DNA from: Chrysopilus asiliformis
Taxonomy: Eukaryota; Arthropoda; Insecta; Diptera; Rhagionidae
NCBI GenBank assembly: GCA_964034945.1
Contig: OZ035962.1
Span: 82,791,942 to 82,855,941, forward strand
Length of the DNA stretch: 64,000 nucleotides
Direction: 5' to 3'
This document shows, in pieces, positions 1 to 12,240 of the stretch (positions within the stretch are counted from its first letter, which is position 1; every line of letters starts with the position of its first letter). A model generated the notes under the pieces. That model saw nothing but the letters and a program-made list of their open reading frames with translations, had not been told where the DNA came from and made no database searches. The translations under genes and the position numbers were made by a program.

Positions 1-16
1 TCAGATTTGGGCTTTA

Positions 17-165
17 AGCCCAATTCAAGCGAATACGATTGCAGTTCCGATTGAGCTTTCTCGATCAATGAGATCAAAGCATTCAACGATAGGGAAATGA
101 AAACTTTGATCTCATTGGAAAGCTCAATCGTAATCGTAATCGCAATCGTTAGTCTGAATTGGGCT
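17..165. mobile_element. Foldback MITE, TTA target duplication (family E)
   Basis: This is a 149-bp near-palindrome whose ends read AGCCCAATTC and GAATTGGGCT. It is flanked on both sides by TTA (14-16 and 166-168). The arms carry GATTGCGATT/GATTGAGCTTTC-type blocks and meet at an AT-rich centre. The 3-bp TTA duplication is the hallmark of PIF/Harbinger elements, and no ORF is present, so it is read as a non-autonomous Harbinger-type MITE. A second family member lies at 39351-39512. Confidence 0.7.
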
Positions 166-2659
166 TTAATCCAAATAGGTTTCGGAAGAAGTACCGTTTT
201 CTCGTTTTTCTTTTAAAACACAAGAAAACTACTTGTAAAGTGTTACTTCATGCATACGGAAAAACGCTTTTCCTCTTCGATATGTCCCCCTCCCGGCAAA
301 TTCTTACCCAGGACATACGAAGGAAGCCCATAAGATACCCCACACCTTTTACCAGGCGGTGGAAAATGGGTGGCACGTTTTGTATCGGGATATTTTTTTT
401 GTGATATGGAAAAAAAACTAGCTGCCAGACCAATTTCAGCGGACTTTGAATAATTGAGTGACAACTGATGCACTCGGCGAATGTTGTCCAGAATGTAAAT
501 GTGGTGTGCAGATCGCAAAGTTTAATTTTTTTTCATTCGGCGAGAGTGTAGATAAATGATTTTAAATTTTTAATTTTCGTTGAAGCAGAGTCGTTAAAAT
601 CATATATCTGGGTCTGAGTTCATTCAACTATCATTTTTTTTCAAATCCCCTGCTTTGCCAAAACTATTCAGGTTAAAATGAACCAAAATAAGAGTGTAAA
701 AAAACCTTCTCATCCATTCGTTAATTTGAATTTTGAAATCAACAGCCACAAAGCAAAAGCCCTTACCCAATTTAGAAGTTTTCCTATAGGCTAACGAAAT
801 TCATTCAAATTCTGGGGCGAACCATATAATAATTGTTGGTTGATAAGAATCGCTATACATGCTCTGATTCCCATGTTGTACCTACAATTCTTCTAACAAT
901 GCAAATAATTCTCCAGCTACCTTTCAACTTCAGCCACTTCTCATTAAGCTAGAAGCATCCTTAACTCAACTGAACTCAACTCAATGGAAGCTCATTATTC
1001 GGTTGAAAGCATGCTGTGGATGCGAATTAGAACCGAGTGCTGGCTGGAGATTGTATTCAGATCTAGATCTGAATTATCATCTGTTGAGCTTCCATTTACC
1101 TCTCTTTTTCCTTTATGACAAGAACACTTCATTTCACCTCAATGATACCTTTTGACTCAATGATGTGATGAAGGGATAATTTGCATTCTCTCCAGAGTGA
1201 ACCATGCGAAGTTCCTGGTGTTTGAAAAAAACAAACAAACACACTATTCACATCCCAACCACTATGATTCTTGGCTCCTGACCTCAAAGCTTGGGTGCAT
1301 GACATGGTTTTAATGCTGTTTAATTTTACAGCGTACTTCAAAGCGCCCACCAACTGCTTCCCAGAGGTCAAACTTCCCACAGGAACGAGTCGAGGAGGTT
1401 TTTGTTTTCAATTCCTGTTGCCATCATTCTAGATGCATCAAATTGGCATCATCATGAACATCATTGACGTGCACTTCCAGCAGGAAATCTACAAACCAGA
1501 AGTGCTATAGTTATCCTGTGTTCCTGTGTTATGTATGGACGTGACGTTGTTTGCCGGGATTGCTGTTTTTGCCCGCCTCGGATTTTACCTTTTGTATATG
1601 AACATTATAAACAGTCTTCAGGGAATAGGTTCCTTTTGATTAACGCATATTTCCAGGCCCGAGAATCAGGATATTAAACCAAGAGTTCAAGTTGAAGGGT
1701 TTCGTCCTTTTGATGTTATGATACTCGCGCTTTTTCCCATTTTCAACTTTCAGTACTTCACAGTGAAGTTCAATCTTTGTAATTCCTTTTCACATTCGTT
1801 CATTTCAAACGAAATATTCTAAAAAAAATAGTCGCTTTACGTTTCTGTTTTCCGTTGCTTTTCAAAGTCGAACTTTTTTTTAGCAAATTGGCTTCATGAT
1901 ATAAAACGTTCTTTTTAATGTAAAAAGGATAACATATCCTGAGATAACTTAAGTTTGATGCAAAAATGGATGGAGTAATCGTAGCGAATGATTCATTCAT
2001 ATCTGCACTCTCAAAGACAATCTTTTTTTGAATAATTAGCTAAAAAATTCAACGTGTATCTAAAATCCTTTCTAATCTTCTAAATATTTGAATAGTTTGA
2101 AAAACTCCTTAAAATCCGCAACATTATACATAATTTGTTTTTCTCAAAAATTGTATTTTTGGTTTCAACTTCTAGAATTGAAATGTTTAAGCACTCAAGT
2201 GATATTGAAGGCTCTTAAAACTATAGATGCAAATTCAAAGGATTTTTCATTTCAAACTCATGCTTGCGGTCTAAAAATGAGAAATTTAATCTAGATTTTA
2301 GTGAGCGTAAGTTTTCCTTGAGATATAATCTCTCTAATGGTAAAAAGCGGTTCTAAATCCCTTCGGAATTGCACAAGATAGAAGGAGAGGGGTAGATAGT
2401 GTTGAATGGAAGATTTCTCCGGTGAATGATTTCTCCATTTGTGGAAACCGCATCCCAGTCGGTTGAACGGTTCAAAACTTATCAAAAAATATCGAAGGAG
2501 AGGTAGGGGTCAATATAAATAATCCTATCCCTACAAGTACCTCTACCTGTGTGCGAAATTTTATCAAAATCAGTTGAACCGTTTTCGCGAAATACCGTAT
2601 TTGGCATACAGACAGAGCGACACACAAAATTTTTAAAAATGTAATTTTTGGATTCAGTT
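166..2659. other. AT-rich stretch without recognisable gene
   Basis: No ORF here has a recognisable domain, splice-site support or coding-like third-base bias. The longest, 83 codons on the minus strand at 1129-1380, contains no motif. Around 2530-2640 there is a degenerate version of the dispersed-repeat phrase GAAATTTTATCAAAATCAG followed by a short GACAGA run, so the right part is probably old repeat. Confidence 0.6.
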
Positions 2660-2925
2660 ATATAAAAAAATTTTTTGGTGCGACCGTCCGTCTGTCTGTC
2701 TATCCATGAACACCATAACTTTCGAAAAGATTGAGCTAGAGGCTTGAAATTTTGTATAGTTGTGTTTCTCGTAAATGGCAAGGCTAGGTACAAATAAAAC
2801 AATTTTTTACAATTTTCGTGACAACGGTGAGCCGTGTTGAAAAATTTATTATGGTAAAATGTGTTTAGAATTAGAATATGATTCTACATAACTTATGTAT
2901 CTATTGGACCACTCTGCCGGCCGGC
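2660..2925 (+). repeat. Dispersed repeat family C, partial copy
   Basis: It contains the family core in order: a GTCTGTCTGTC run, GAGCTAGAGGCTTGAAATTT, TTTCTCGTAAATGGC and an AAAACGGTGAG-like block, then TACATAACT. The same order is seen at 44672-45355, and inverted at 11690-12240 and 63250-63742. There is no ORF and the termini are unclear. Confidence 0.6.
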
Positions 2926-4394
2926 CGCCATTTTTTTTTATCGTAAATGCATACACACGTAATACATAATCACAAAAATAATGCAAAATTTAATGTCAAT
3001 TAAATCAGTGGAAGTGGATCAGAATCTGATTACAAAATTTGACCCTAACTAACAAACTAAGCAAAAAGGGATACTAAATAAAACCTTGTAAAATCTATTA
3101 TAATTGTATGTATTGATAGATTTGCAACCTTTTTAAAAAAACATTTTTTCGGAACAGTACGAAAAAATGTTTTGTTTAAACAAAAATAAAAGTGTCTTTT
3201 TATTTGAATATTTTCAAATTAATTAAACTCATATCCAAGTGTAGGCACTTACGTCGAACACATATTTGCAAAATTGTTGTTCTTTTGATCTTCAAGGCAA
3301 CCAAAAAAAAATTCACGAGACAAAAATCCGTAAAGAAAAATGAAGCGATCCGGGTTTATTGAAGTTGCATCAAAGCGTTGATTTGTTTCCAAATGGCCAA
3401 CAATTATTATTCCTTTGAACCGAATTTTCTTTGAAGTCACTAAAAACAAATGCTTTCTTGGCTGGGGACCATTCGAGATCAGTTGGGATTTTGGGGTTCT
3501 GATGGGAAATTGTGGTACAAAGAGATTCAAATTATCCACAAGTGGCAAAAAAGTGGTGTAAAGTATCTCAACGCAATTCTTATAGTCAAATTCCTAATGA
3601 CGAATGTCATGCTCTTAGATCTTGAATACATTCTTAGATGTCGAACTCTAGTTTTGACGGCATTGACAAAGATCTTTACGCGCTAGAGAAAGTCATTTGG
3701 AAGTATGATGTCCAAATGCAGTGAGCAGCTACACGAGCAATTTATCACTTTATCGTCGAAGATTTCTTAGGCTGTCTAACAAAACTTTTTTTTCTTGGCC
3801 GGCAAATCAAAACCAAAATGATGAATAAAGCAAAAAAAAACTTCATCTCAGCGATGCACTTAGAACTACTGAAATATGCATCCAAGGAGTTTGAGCAGAC
3901 GTAAACAGACGGAGGAGGGTTTTCGGTTAATTCGACACAAAAAAGATCTTTCAGATAAACAGCCACCAGCCAGTAGTTTGGCTTCGGTAGCGTCATTCAC
4001 CCGGAGAAAAAAAATCTAAAGTGTATCATTAAACTTCAAAGAAATGGAAAATTTCTAGAAGAGGCGGATATCTGTTTGATATGTGGCTTCTGGCACGAAG
4101 GTTCAAAGATTGTTCGAAGTCGGGTCGGGGAACATGAGGAAACACCGAAAATGAACAGCTGAACACAACATCAAGTTGAGAATCTTCAGGCAAGTAATCT
4201 TACGTTAAGAATCTTCACTAGTGGACTGTAGAAAAAATGCGTATTCCCGAAGAAGTTGACTACTGTACAAGCCATATATCCAGAGGTTTTTGGCTAGTGG
4301 GAAAAGATATCCCACAGAAATGTTGCACTCCAGAAGGTATCATCTTTAGTGGAAGAACAACAGACTGGAAATTTAAACTGTCTCAAGTGTTTTG
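2926..4394. other. Gene-free stretch with a small perfect hairpin
   Basis: No coding region is supported. At 3140-3171 AACATTTTTTCG and CGAAAAAATGTT form a perfect 12-bp inverted repeat around an 8-nt loop. The two opposed ORFs near 3249-3686 have no protein features and are treated as chance. Confidence 0.5.
3729..3780 (+). repeat. 52-bp repeat, copy 1
   Basis: It begins CTACACGAGCAATTTATCAC and ends GGCTGTCTAAC. It recurs 753 bp downstream with two mismatches in 52 bp. Confidence 0.8.
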
Positions 4395-4481
4395 GTAAAA
4401 TTATTTTGTATACTCTATAGGAGAATCATATAGGAGTATATTAGATTTAGTGTACCGTTTGTATTGCATCAAACCAATCGT
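4395..4481 (+). repeat. Dispersed repeat family C, 5' fragment
   Basis: It matches the start of the 44672 copy (TATACTCTATA..., then GTACCGTTTGTATTGCATC and CCAATCGTC). It breaks off where the second copy of the 52-bp repeat begins, so one of the two sequences interrupted the other. Confidence 0.5.
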
Positions 4482-4533
4482 CTACACGAGCAATTTATCA
4501 CTTTATCGTCAAAGATTTCTTAGGCTGCCTAAC
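4482..4533 (+). repeat. 52-bp repeat, copy 2
   Basis: This is the direct-orientation partner of 3729-3780, joined at its left edge to a truncated family C fragment. Confidence 0.8.
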
Positions 4534-4889
4534 TACACTTCTCTTTTTTTCCCTGGACTAACTTTTTCTGGATTTTTTGTAAAGAGTTTAGTGCCATTGT
4601 AACACTACCACATATCCCCTCCATCCTCCGTTCCAAATTTATGAGCGGCCTAAGTAAAGGACATATTACCCCCGTTCCTATTCCTGAACATGTTTTAAAT
4701 TCGGCAACGTAAGACGAAAACCTTTCAAAGCCAGACAAATTTTCTAGCTTATGCGATTACGGCTTATACGAATCTAGTATTACGTTGCAACTGGGTCTCG
4801 AAAGCAGATTACAGTAAAATTTCAAGTCAATCAGTGCAGACGTTTTGTGTAAATCGCTAAAATAAAGATCAACCGATACAAAAGATTTT

Positions 4890-5579
4890 TAAAAATCGTA
4901 TTCTTATACAAAATCTACGTTTCTGCACAATTTATCTGACGTATAAAATATTAGTTTACATAAAAATATGAATTTTTATTTTACAAAATCTGAAATATCT
5001 CGATAACGGTAGAAGATGACGATTTACGGTAAAAGGCAAAAATGTAGACAATTTTAATACCTTTAATAGTGCTATTAACTGTTTTTTTTTCGCAAAAATA
5101 TGTTTTTTTAATTTTTAATGATAATATCTCGATAACGGTAAAAGATATCGGATAACGGTGGAAGACAAAATTATGGCAAACATTATTCTCTTCAATTCAT
5201 CTCACAAATTAAACTACCAAAAACTCGCTATTTTTCAAGATAATCGCAAAAACTGATTTTTTTTAAATAACGGTATATCTCGATAAAGGCTTAAAATACG
5301 CAGTTCTAGTAAAAAATAAAGGTGTAGAAAGTTCTATTGTCTCCAACTTTTGTTATACATAAGACTACTGAAAAACGCATAGTTTCGGAGTAAATAACAA
5401 AAAACGAAATTGCGATTTTTAAAAAGCCGCCATTTTGGTTATTTCCGGTTAACGGATTTCCACCAAAAGTTCGTCCCACGTCCATGACCAAATATCCTCG
5501 TAAAATTTCATGCCTCTAGCTCTATTAGTTTTTGAGAAATCTTGTACCGAGACTGACAGACTCACAGACAGAGAGACTA

Positions 5580-5614
<35 letters not shown>

Positions 5615-5690
5615 TTTTTGTAATTGAAAGGTCGAAATTTTTCATGAATTCAATACTTTATTATACTATGTGTACGAAAGTAAAAACTTA
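4890..5690 (-). repeat. Dispersed repeat family B, copy without internal insert
   Basis: Read on the minus strand it runs: TATAATAAAGTATTGAATTC, CATGAAAAATTTCGACC, a GTCTGTCTG run (5580-5613 on +), ACAAGATTTCTCAAAAACTA, GAGCTAGAGGCATGAAATTT, TTTGGTCATGGACGTG, GTGGAAATCCGTTAACCGGA. Several blocks of the type ACCGTTATCGAGATAT follow, ending near GATTTTGTATAAGAA. It lacks the A/C insert found in the copies at 25420 and 44061, so it shows the empty site. No coding capacity is visible. Confidence 0.7.
5580..5613 (+). repeat. (GACA)n microsatellite
   Basis: About eight GACA units inside family B. This run is a fixed internal component of several repeat families here rather than an independent microsatellite. 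Confidence 0.9.
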
Positions 5691-7615
5691 GGAAGAACGG
5701 AAGGATTCGAAAACACTTGAAACATGTGAAAATGAGAAACGATCCAGGTTTACACCATTTCTTGATAATATCTGAAATCGACGTAATTTTTTATACCCGG
5801 TTTAGGGCGAGCTATTGCGACCTCCAAAAAGGTTTTTTTGAGTATAATCAAAAATTGAAAAATGTTTCTGTTCTTTAAAACACGCTAGTGCAAAAATGCA
5901 CCAGTGACAAAAAATTGTCTAAAAGGGTTACATCTAAATAATAAAGCGATCTTCGAATGACTTTAAAGAAATTTATTGCAATGTTTAACTTATCCAAGCT
6001 ATCCAAAAAGATTTATTTCCCAGCCATAAAGACCCAAAAAACGAAATCAAAAGTAAAAAATTTTTGTCAACAACTTTTCGAATTTTTTTCCCGTGAATGG
6101 TATGTGTTTTAATTTATTACTACTATTCAAGGCATGTGAAATTTCTCTAGACCGCAAAAAGGTTGTGCAGCTCTGATTTTAGCGATATGTCTATATAATT
6201 AAATAAATCAATAATTAATTTGGTGCTGCATGGATGGCGATGAAAAATTATAGGATTCAGGTAAAACCCGTCGCGTATAAGTATGTCCAGCAAAGTTGAA
6301 GTCTCTCTTTGATCATAAGCGACTGCTTCAGTAATAAAACCGCTTTTGGAGTTGGCTTTGATGGTTTTCGGACCAGAAGGATTAATTCATCAGCTGCCCA
6401 GAAGCTGTTGGCGGCATCTTTTCATCTTTTACTGCAATATTCTGTCAAAAGATGTCATTAGGGATAAACATGAAAGGTAGCCGACTTATCATTCAATGTA
6501 CCAAAAGTGCAAACCCGAGGTGAAGCCGCTGGACATTTCCACAACTCCATTGGGACGCCAAATCAAACGAACCGATTGGACAGGAACTTTGAGGCCACTT
6601 CTTGTCCCTTTGCAGCTGTTGATAATGTAGATTTTTCAGGTTACTTTTTTGAGATTTCCCTGATCAATGGACAAATCAATGGACAAAATCAATCAGCAGC
6701 GGCGCTTTCATCATCTCAAAATGATCGAATGTGACGAAAGAATCTGCAATTGCACCCTGGCATTCACTTTGGTAATATGAGAAATTTTTAAATATTCCCA
6801 TATTTTTTTTCTCCTTTAACCTAACTTCTGCGTGATCGGCGTACGTTTGTTCTTTTCTATATGTGCTCAGGATAGGTTTTTTATCTGCCGATATCTTCGG
6901 ATTTGGAACGATTCTACTCAGGGGCTGAGGTATCGACTTTTTCATAGTGGCGGCGGCACATTTCAAAGGAAATTACAAGGTTTGGAGCAGTTGTTGTTCA
7001 CGAAATCCAAGAGGATTCATTTCATCGATCTTCGTACTTTTGCCATACAAGTTTGTTGAAAATACTGATATCTTGGCGGCCAGTTTTTAAAATTGACATT
7101 GACAATCTCGATACGGGGGAAAAATCAAGCGCACTACATTCTTAGCGTTTTACGCATTAAAATTGTTTACGGATTACATTAAATCTCGAGTTTTACATTC
7201 TTTTGTCAGCTGGTGATAAATTGATATTGCTCTGAATAATGTGTTCATTCCCTGTTTAATTTAAATTCTTCACTTACAAATGACTTTGATTAATTCTTCT
7301 TTTTTCAGGCTTTTAATAACATTTTTTTCCCATATTTTTCTGTTAGTTAATTTTTGTTTAAAATTTAAATTTTAGTTTCAAATTTTTCCAATTTTTAAAG
7401 ATGTTTCTCAAACTGAATGTCTGAAATTCCAACCTCAAGATTTTGCCTTAAAAAACATTTTTTAAGACTTAAAATTTGATAATTTTTATCTAACTTTTGA
7501 CGAAATTTCGTTAATCAGAAGTTAGTTTTTTTTGGGAATTATTTCATCCCAAAAACAATTAACTTAATTTTGGTGATGTATAAGAAAATAAATTTTTTTA
7601 CAATTTTGCTAAAAG
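5691..7615. other. Gene-free stretch
   Basis: No gene is supported. The + strand ORF at 6507-6734 is the most exon-like frame, with moderately balanced codons for about 45 residues. It has no splice junction or recognised motif, and ends in a repetitive NGQINGQN tail created by a short duplication (ATGGACAAATCA). Confidence 0.5.
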
Positions 7616-7668
7616 AATTGCGATATCTCAAGAACGAATAAAGAATTCGTTCTCGAAATATCGCAATT
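7616..7668. repeat. Short imperfect hairpin
   Basis: AATTGCGATATCTCAAGAAC on the left is mirrored by GTTCTCGAAATATCGCAATT on the right around a short loop. The surrounding AT-rich bases extend the symmetry weakly. It could be a decayed foldback element. Confidence 0.6.
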
Positions 7669-7704
7669 TATACATAATTTTTTAGCAATTTTCTTGAGAT
7701 CTAA

Positions 7705-8099
7705 AGCCTAGTACGCAGTTCGAGTAAAATGAAATTTTCCATACAAATTTAACACTGCTCTTAAATTTAACCTCAGAAATTTTACCAAGCGGTACGCAGT
7801 TCGCTGGTAAAATGATGTGAAAAACTCATGTTGCAATGTTGCCTCACTAGATGGTGTAGAAAGTCTCCACTTGATTTTACCAGCATTTTAACTGTTCGGT
7901 ACATTAAATTCGAGGTAAAAATTTGACAGATGAAAATAATAGAGGTTCTGTTTCCAGTTTTCTTAACGAGTGTGGTTTTTTAATTGTGTGTGCTCGGCTG
8001 TCAATGTTTTTTCTCCACAAACAGTTTTTACTTCGGTTTTAATGTGCCAATTTGGAGACCGCGTTAAAATTTCATTTTACTCGAACTGCGTACTAGGCT
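7705..8099. mobile_element. Harbinger-type MITE with TAA duplication
   Basis: The two ends are inverted copies for about 34 bp, beginning AGCCTAGTACGCAGTTCGAG and continuing to ATGAAATTTT. TAA flanks both sides (7702-7704 and 8100-8102). A partial inner copy of the end (GGTACGCAGTTCG) lies near 7790. There is no transposase ORF. The TAA duplication and long near-perfect ends suggest a fairly recent PIF/Harbinger-type MITE. Confidence 0.8.
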
Positions 8100-8189
8100 T
8101 AAGGCTTTTTTCGCAAACATGTGCAAGTGATTAGTGCAAAAAAAATTGAACAAATTACGTACACACAATGTATAAGCATTTATTACTTG

Positions 8190-8745
8190 CTTATACGAAG
8201 TATAATAAAGTATTGTATTCATGAAAATTTCGACCTTTCAATTTTGCCTAAAAAACATTTGATTGGAATCATATTACAAAAATTTCTTTCTGTCAGTCTG
8301 TCTGTCTGTGAGTCTGTCAGTCTCTGTACAAGATTTCTCAAAAACTAATAGAGCTAGAGACATGAAATTTTACAAAGATATTTGGTCATGGACGTGAGAC
8401 AAACTTTTGGTGGAAATCCGTTAACCGGAAGGAACCGAAATGGAGGCTTTTTAAAAATACAAATCTAGTTTTTTTTGCTATTGTACGAGTATTAGTAGTA
8501 AACACGTCTTTTAATAGTCTGAAATATGATAAAACTTGTAACGGTATTTAGATATTTCATTAAAAAGTAAAAAAAAAGATTTTTGAAAATCACATTTTTT
8601 ATCTTCCACTGTATGCCTATGCCCTTTACCGTTATCAACATATTTCAGATTTCGTAAAAAAAGAATCACGTAAATTAATATTTTATTCGTCAGGTTACAA
8701 TTGAACAGGAATGTGAATTGCATGTGCTGTTCACATCAGATATCT
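8190..8745 (+). repeat. Dispersed repeat family B, short copy
   Basis: It has the same block order as 4890-5690 but is shorter. It starts TACGAAGTATAATAAAGTAT, has the GTCTGTCTGTC run and GAGCTAGAGACATGAAATTT, and closes with ATGTGCTGTTCACATCAGAT. It lacks the A/C insert and much of the central ACCGTTATC section. Confidence 0.75.
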
Positions 8746-9395
8746 TAATTTTTCCAAAAATGAGGTCAGATTTGACACTCTGAAATCTATTGGAAATACC
8801 TACTAGGAACTAAATAAGCGAAAAATAAATATAATATTAAAAAATTCAAAATAACCCGCCCAAGTAATAACAAAATTTTCCACCAGTAACGCTACCATTT
8901 CGTTTTATGATTTTATTCTGTGACTCTCATATGTTGTAATGAACTTCCATACGGAATCAGTGTTGCCAGATGCTTGTTGAATTTTTTTCCAAAAAATACG
9001 ACGATTTTTGCCGCTTTTTCTATTACAGCAAAACCTTGACAAAGCCTAGGGTATTCACACAAATTACGTCGTAAATTGCTTAACAAACATAAACTCAAAA
9101 GACAAAATTCAGAGTATGTAATGCCGACTCCACATATTGGAGCCAACATTAGAACATGTTGGCCAAAAAATTTTAAAAACAATATTAATTATTCACTTTT
9201 GTTCAAAGTACACCTGTGGGTGGAGACAATTTTTACAAATATCAGCTATCAGCTGACAATTTGACATTTCAAGTTGGACTGGATGTTGGCTCAAAACCCC
9301 GTTGGGGCACAAGTTGGCAGCAGGTTCCGATGGGTTTTGAGAATTTTGAGTGGATAGCTACCAACTTGGGCCCCAACGCCATTTTACCGATAAAT
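8746..9395. other. Gene-free stretch next to a 30-bp array
   Basis: Short ORFs on both strands have no motif. Around 9280-9380 there are self-similar GTTGGGGC/GGGCCCCAAC words, suggesting an old inverted repeat. Confidence 0.4.
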
Positions 9396-9515
9396 TTCAA
9401 GGGATAAATATTCGGTACCAAAAATTTCAGTGTAGAAAAATTCGATAACAGAAATTTCAGGGGAGAAATATGCGGTCACAGAAATTTCAAGGACGAAATA
9501 TTCTGTCACAGAAAT
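9396..9515. repeat. Tandem array, four 30-bp units
   Basis: The units start at 9396, 9426, 9456 and 9486, each beginning TTCA and ending in AAAT, with the pattern TTCArGG-GAAATATTCGGT-ACAGAAAT. Because 30 is a multiple of three, the minus-strand frame through the array stays open and gives a 10-residue repeat of the type ISVTEYFVLE. Nothing shows that it is translated. Confidence 0.85.
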
Positions 9516-10199
9516 TGGACAAACACCATTGGCCCAACATATTTGGTGCCGGCATAAGACAAAATCTGCACATTTATATTGGAAATCTTCAATCGTGGGC
9601 AACTTTGAAAGGTCTTATCAGACACAATTTAATTAATTGAGAAATTCTCTTAAATGTTCACTGACATATTTTTTTCCTCCAACGAGCTCGTAGATTCCAT
9701 ACTTCCCTTTTAAGTTGAAATTTACCATAACAAGGGAAATTTCCCACAATCTGGCTTCACTGTTCTCCACTTGCTCTTCTCAATCTCAATTTTTCAAAAC
9801 AAATTTCAGTGAGTAGCAAACACTTGGGCAGGTTGGATGTATCGGTCCTCGATAAATTAACGGTACTGTCGTGAATAGCGGTAGTTTTTTCGTGTTCCGT
9901 AAATAATGAGGAAAATTCTTTGAACTCAAAAAAATAACTCGATCATAATTTTGGCACCACTGAATCGAGCGAGGCAAACAAATTCAAATCAAGTTCATTG
10001 AAATCGCTTCCATTTCCAAAGTGATTTTTTTCGCTCGAAGTTTGTACTGAATTGATTCTGAATTTAATTGAATTTGATTCGACAAAGTGATTCTCAATTG
10101 TTTTGAGTGTATCTACCAGAAATATGTCCAAAAATCATCAAAAGGCGAGTTGTTTTCGTGCGTGTTTAGTTTGTTTTTCATCTAACAGAATTTGTCGCG
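9516..10199. other. Gene-free stretch upstream of a candidate first exon
   Basis: No coding sequence is supported. The DNA becomes less AT-rich towards 10200, as expected near a promoter, but no TATA box or unambiguous initiator could be picked out by eye. Confidence 0.4.
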
Positions 10200-10632
10200 C
10201 GGTGTCAACAAACGCACTAACGGTGACGTAGACCGTTTCCCTAAGAGTTAGTTCTGCTTACTAATCAATTTCCTTGGGTTTTCCTTCGTGATTAATTAAA
10301 AAAAATAGGGAAAAATGAAAAACTTTCGCCGACCCACCGAAATTTATCGATAGAAAAGCGTTTGCAGTAGAATTTCGTGGATTTTCCGCCGAGTTTTCAT
10401 AACGGAAAAATTGTGTCACAGGATTAAGAGTGGAAACAGAGCACAAAAAAAAACAACAGAAACAAAAGTGAAAGAAGAAAAACAATAAATCTACCTGTCC
10501 GCCTGTTGGAAGGCGAAAAAGGTAAATCATCTCACAGAGGAGTGTTCGGGAAGAAGAGGATCCTAGCAGGAGTAAAGAAAAACCTCTGGAAAAGGAGGTG
10601 CAGCGGCAGGACTTGGAAAGGGATCTAAAGAA
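10200..10632 (+). promoter_or_regulatory. Putative 5' UTR / promoter-proximal region
   Basis: This is inferred only from its position ahead of the candidate start codon at 10633. The last 130 bases are purine-rich with few T residues, unlike the surroundings. The frame of the start codon is closed upstream by TAA at 10573-10575. The transcription start is not visible. Confidence 0.3.
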
Positions 10633-10696
10633 ATGGCGGGAAACATAGTCAAATGGTGGAAACACAAAATCCTCGGGGGCTACAAACAATTCTCAG
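10633..10696 (+). CDS. Candidate first coding exon of an unidentified gene
   Basis: The ATG lies in a favourable context (G at -3, G at +4). The preceding in-frame codon run is closed by TAA at 10573, so this is the first in-frame Met. The exon encodes 21 residues beginning MAGNIVKWWKHKILGGYKQ and ends one base into the next codon at CAG|GTAAGA, an excellent donor. The peptide is basic and aromatic-rich, with no signal peptide. Codon use (GTC, ATC, CTC, GGC, TAC, TTC) is C-ending, unlike nearby DNA. I do not recognise the protein. No later exon could be assigned within the window, so the rest of the gene probably lies beyond it. The alternative is a chance ORF beside a donor-like sequence. 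Confidence 0.5.
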
Positions 10697-11689
10697 GTAA
10701 GATTATTATTTTCCATCTCTTGATCTTTTTCGGTTTCACATGAATATGTTTTCCTTTTTACTTTGCGTACTTTGTTCTGTTTTATTTTAGTCATTTTTTT
10801 TTCCTACCTTCGAAGCGTTTCTGCCGTTGTCTCGTAACTTTTTATGATCCTTTTTTAATGTTATTTAATAGCCACAATGTAATATTTCTCTATGTTCTCG
10901 TCGTGTGTTGTTTTTTCCATTTTCGACATGTTAAATTTCTCGTCTTCTGAATGTGTGTTTTTTTGTTGCTGCGGATCATTTGGCGGCAGGCGAAACTTTT
11001 CTCTTTGAAGTTAATTCTTTTTTCCTTCAATTTCGTTCTTCGAATCGCAATCAAAACAAGAACGAAAACAACAACAAAAACATTCACATAAAACAGCAAG
11101 CAGCGCACACACAGAAACATCATAGGTGAAACGAAAACCGCAGCCGCCTTCCGCCCACACCATCCCTCCACCAAAAATCAAACGATCCACGAAAATGCAC
11201 TGTCCCTATGGGAAAAACTCATAGCTTCCCCGCTACGCACTTCATCCCCTTCACACGCTCCGTTAACAGCGTTAAACGAATTTCATAAGTTTTATCAATA
11301 ATTATGCGACTGATTAGATTGGGTTGTTTACGATACGATTTTGACTAGACGGTGATAGTTGGTGGCGGGAGAAGGGATGAGGTTGCGATTTGAAGAATTT
11401 CTCAAATTCACTGCGTCACGAATCAAATTTTTTTTTCTCGGCAGAAACATTGCCTGAATTAAATTTTATGTTTCGTGACGTCAACTTCCAATTTCAGTTG
11501 TTGTGTTGTTTTGTTAATGAATTTTGTTGATTCATCGGAACTGGAAGTGAATTTGTCAATCAGTTTTATGAGCTATCAAATGTGATTGGTTTTAATTGAA
11601 ATTCCTGAGAAAAGTTGATGGAAAATAGCTCGAGATATTATGGAGAAACAGTGTAAGGATAATTTATCTTGAAGAAATAAGAAAAGCTA

Positions 11690-12240
11690 CAATTGCCAGG
11701 CGACCATCGTCAAATACTCTATATGAGGACAGACAAAATGTTTATTTAAATAAAATCCATTTATACAGGAGAAGGGGAAGGACTGGTCCGATTGGATTTT
11801 GAGGTATGGATAAGTTATGTTAAATCATATTTTAAACACATTTCGTCTTTATAAATTTTTCGTTTAGTTTAGCATAGTTTTCGAGAAATCAGGAAAAGAG
11901 TATTCCAATTGTATGGGAGAGGGAGGGGGGGGGTCCAATTGGATTATGATGAGATATGCAAAATCCTATTCTAACCATATTTTATATTTACAAATTTTTC
12001 AATATGATTCACCGTTTTCGAGAAAATTGCAAAAAACTGTGTAGTTTGTGTGAGAGAGGGGGGAAGGAATGGTCCGATTTAGCCCGTTTAAGAACTTAGC
12101 CTAGAACTTAGCCTAGAACTTAGCCTGTAACTACAGAAAATTTCAAGTTTCTAGCTCAATCCTTTCGAAAGTAATGGTGTTCATCAACAGACATACGAAC
12201 AGACAGACAGGCAGGCAGACGGACGGACATACGGTTTTTG
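11690..12240 (-). repeat. Dispersed repeat family C, inverted copy
   Basis: It starts on + with AAGCTACAATTGCC, then CAAATACTCTATATGA, as at 63250. It runs through repeated blocks CCGATTGGATTTTGA and TTTATAAATTTTTC, and ends with CAAGTTTCTAGCTCAATCC and an AGACAGACAG/GACGGACGGAC run. At 12091-12126 the word AGAACTTAGCCT is triplicated exactly (3 x 12 bp). Confidence 0.75.
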
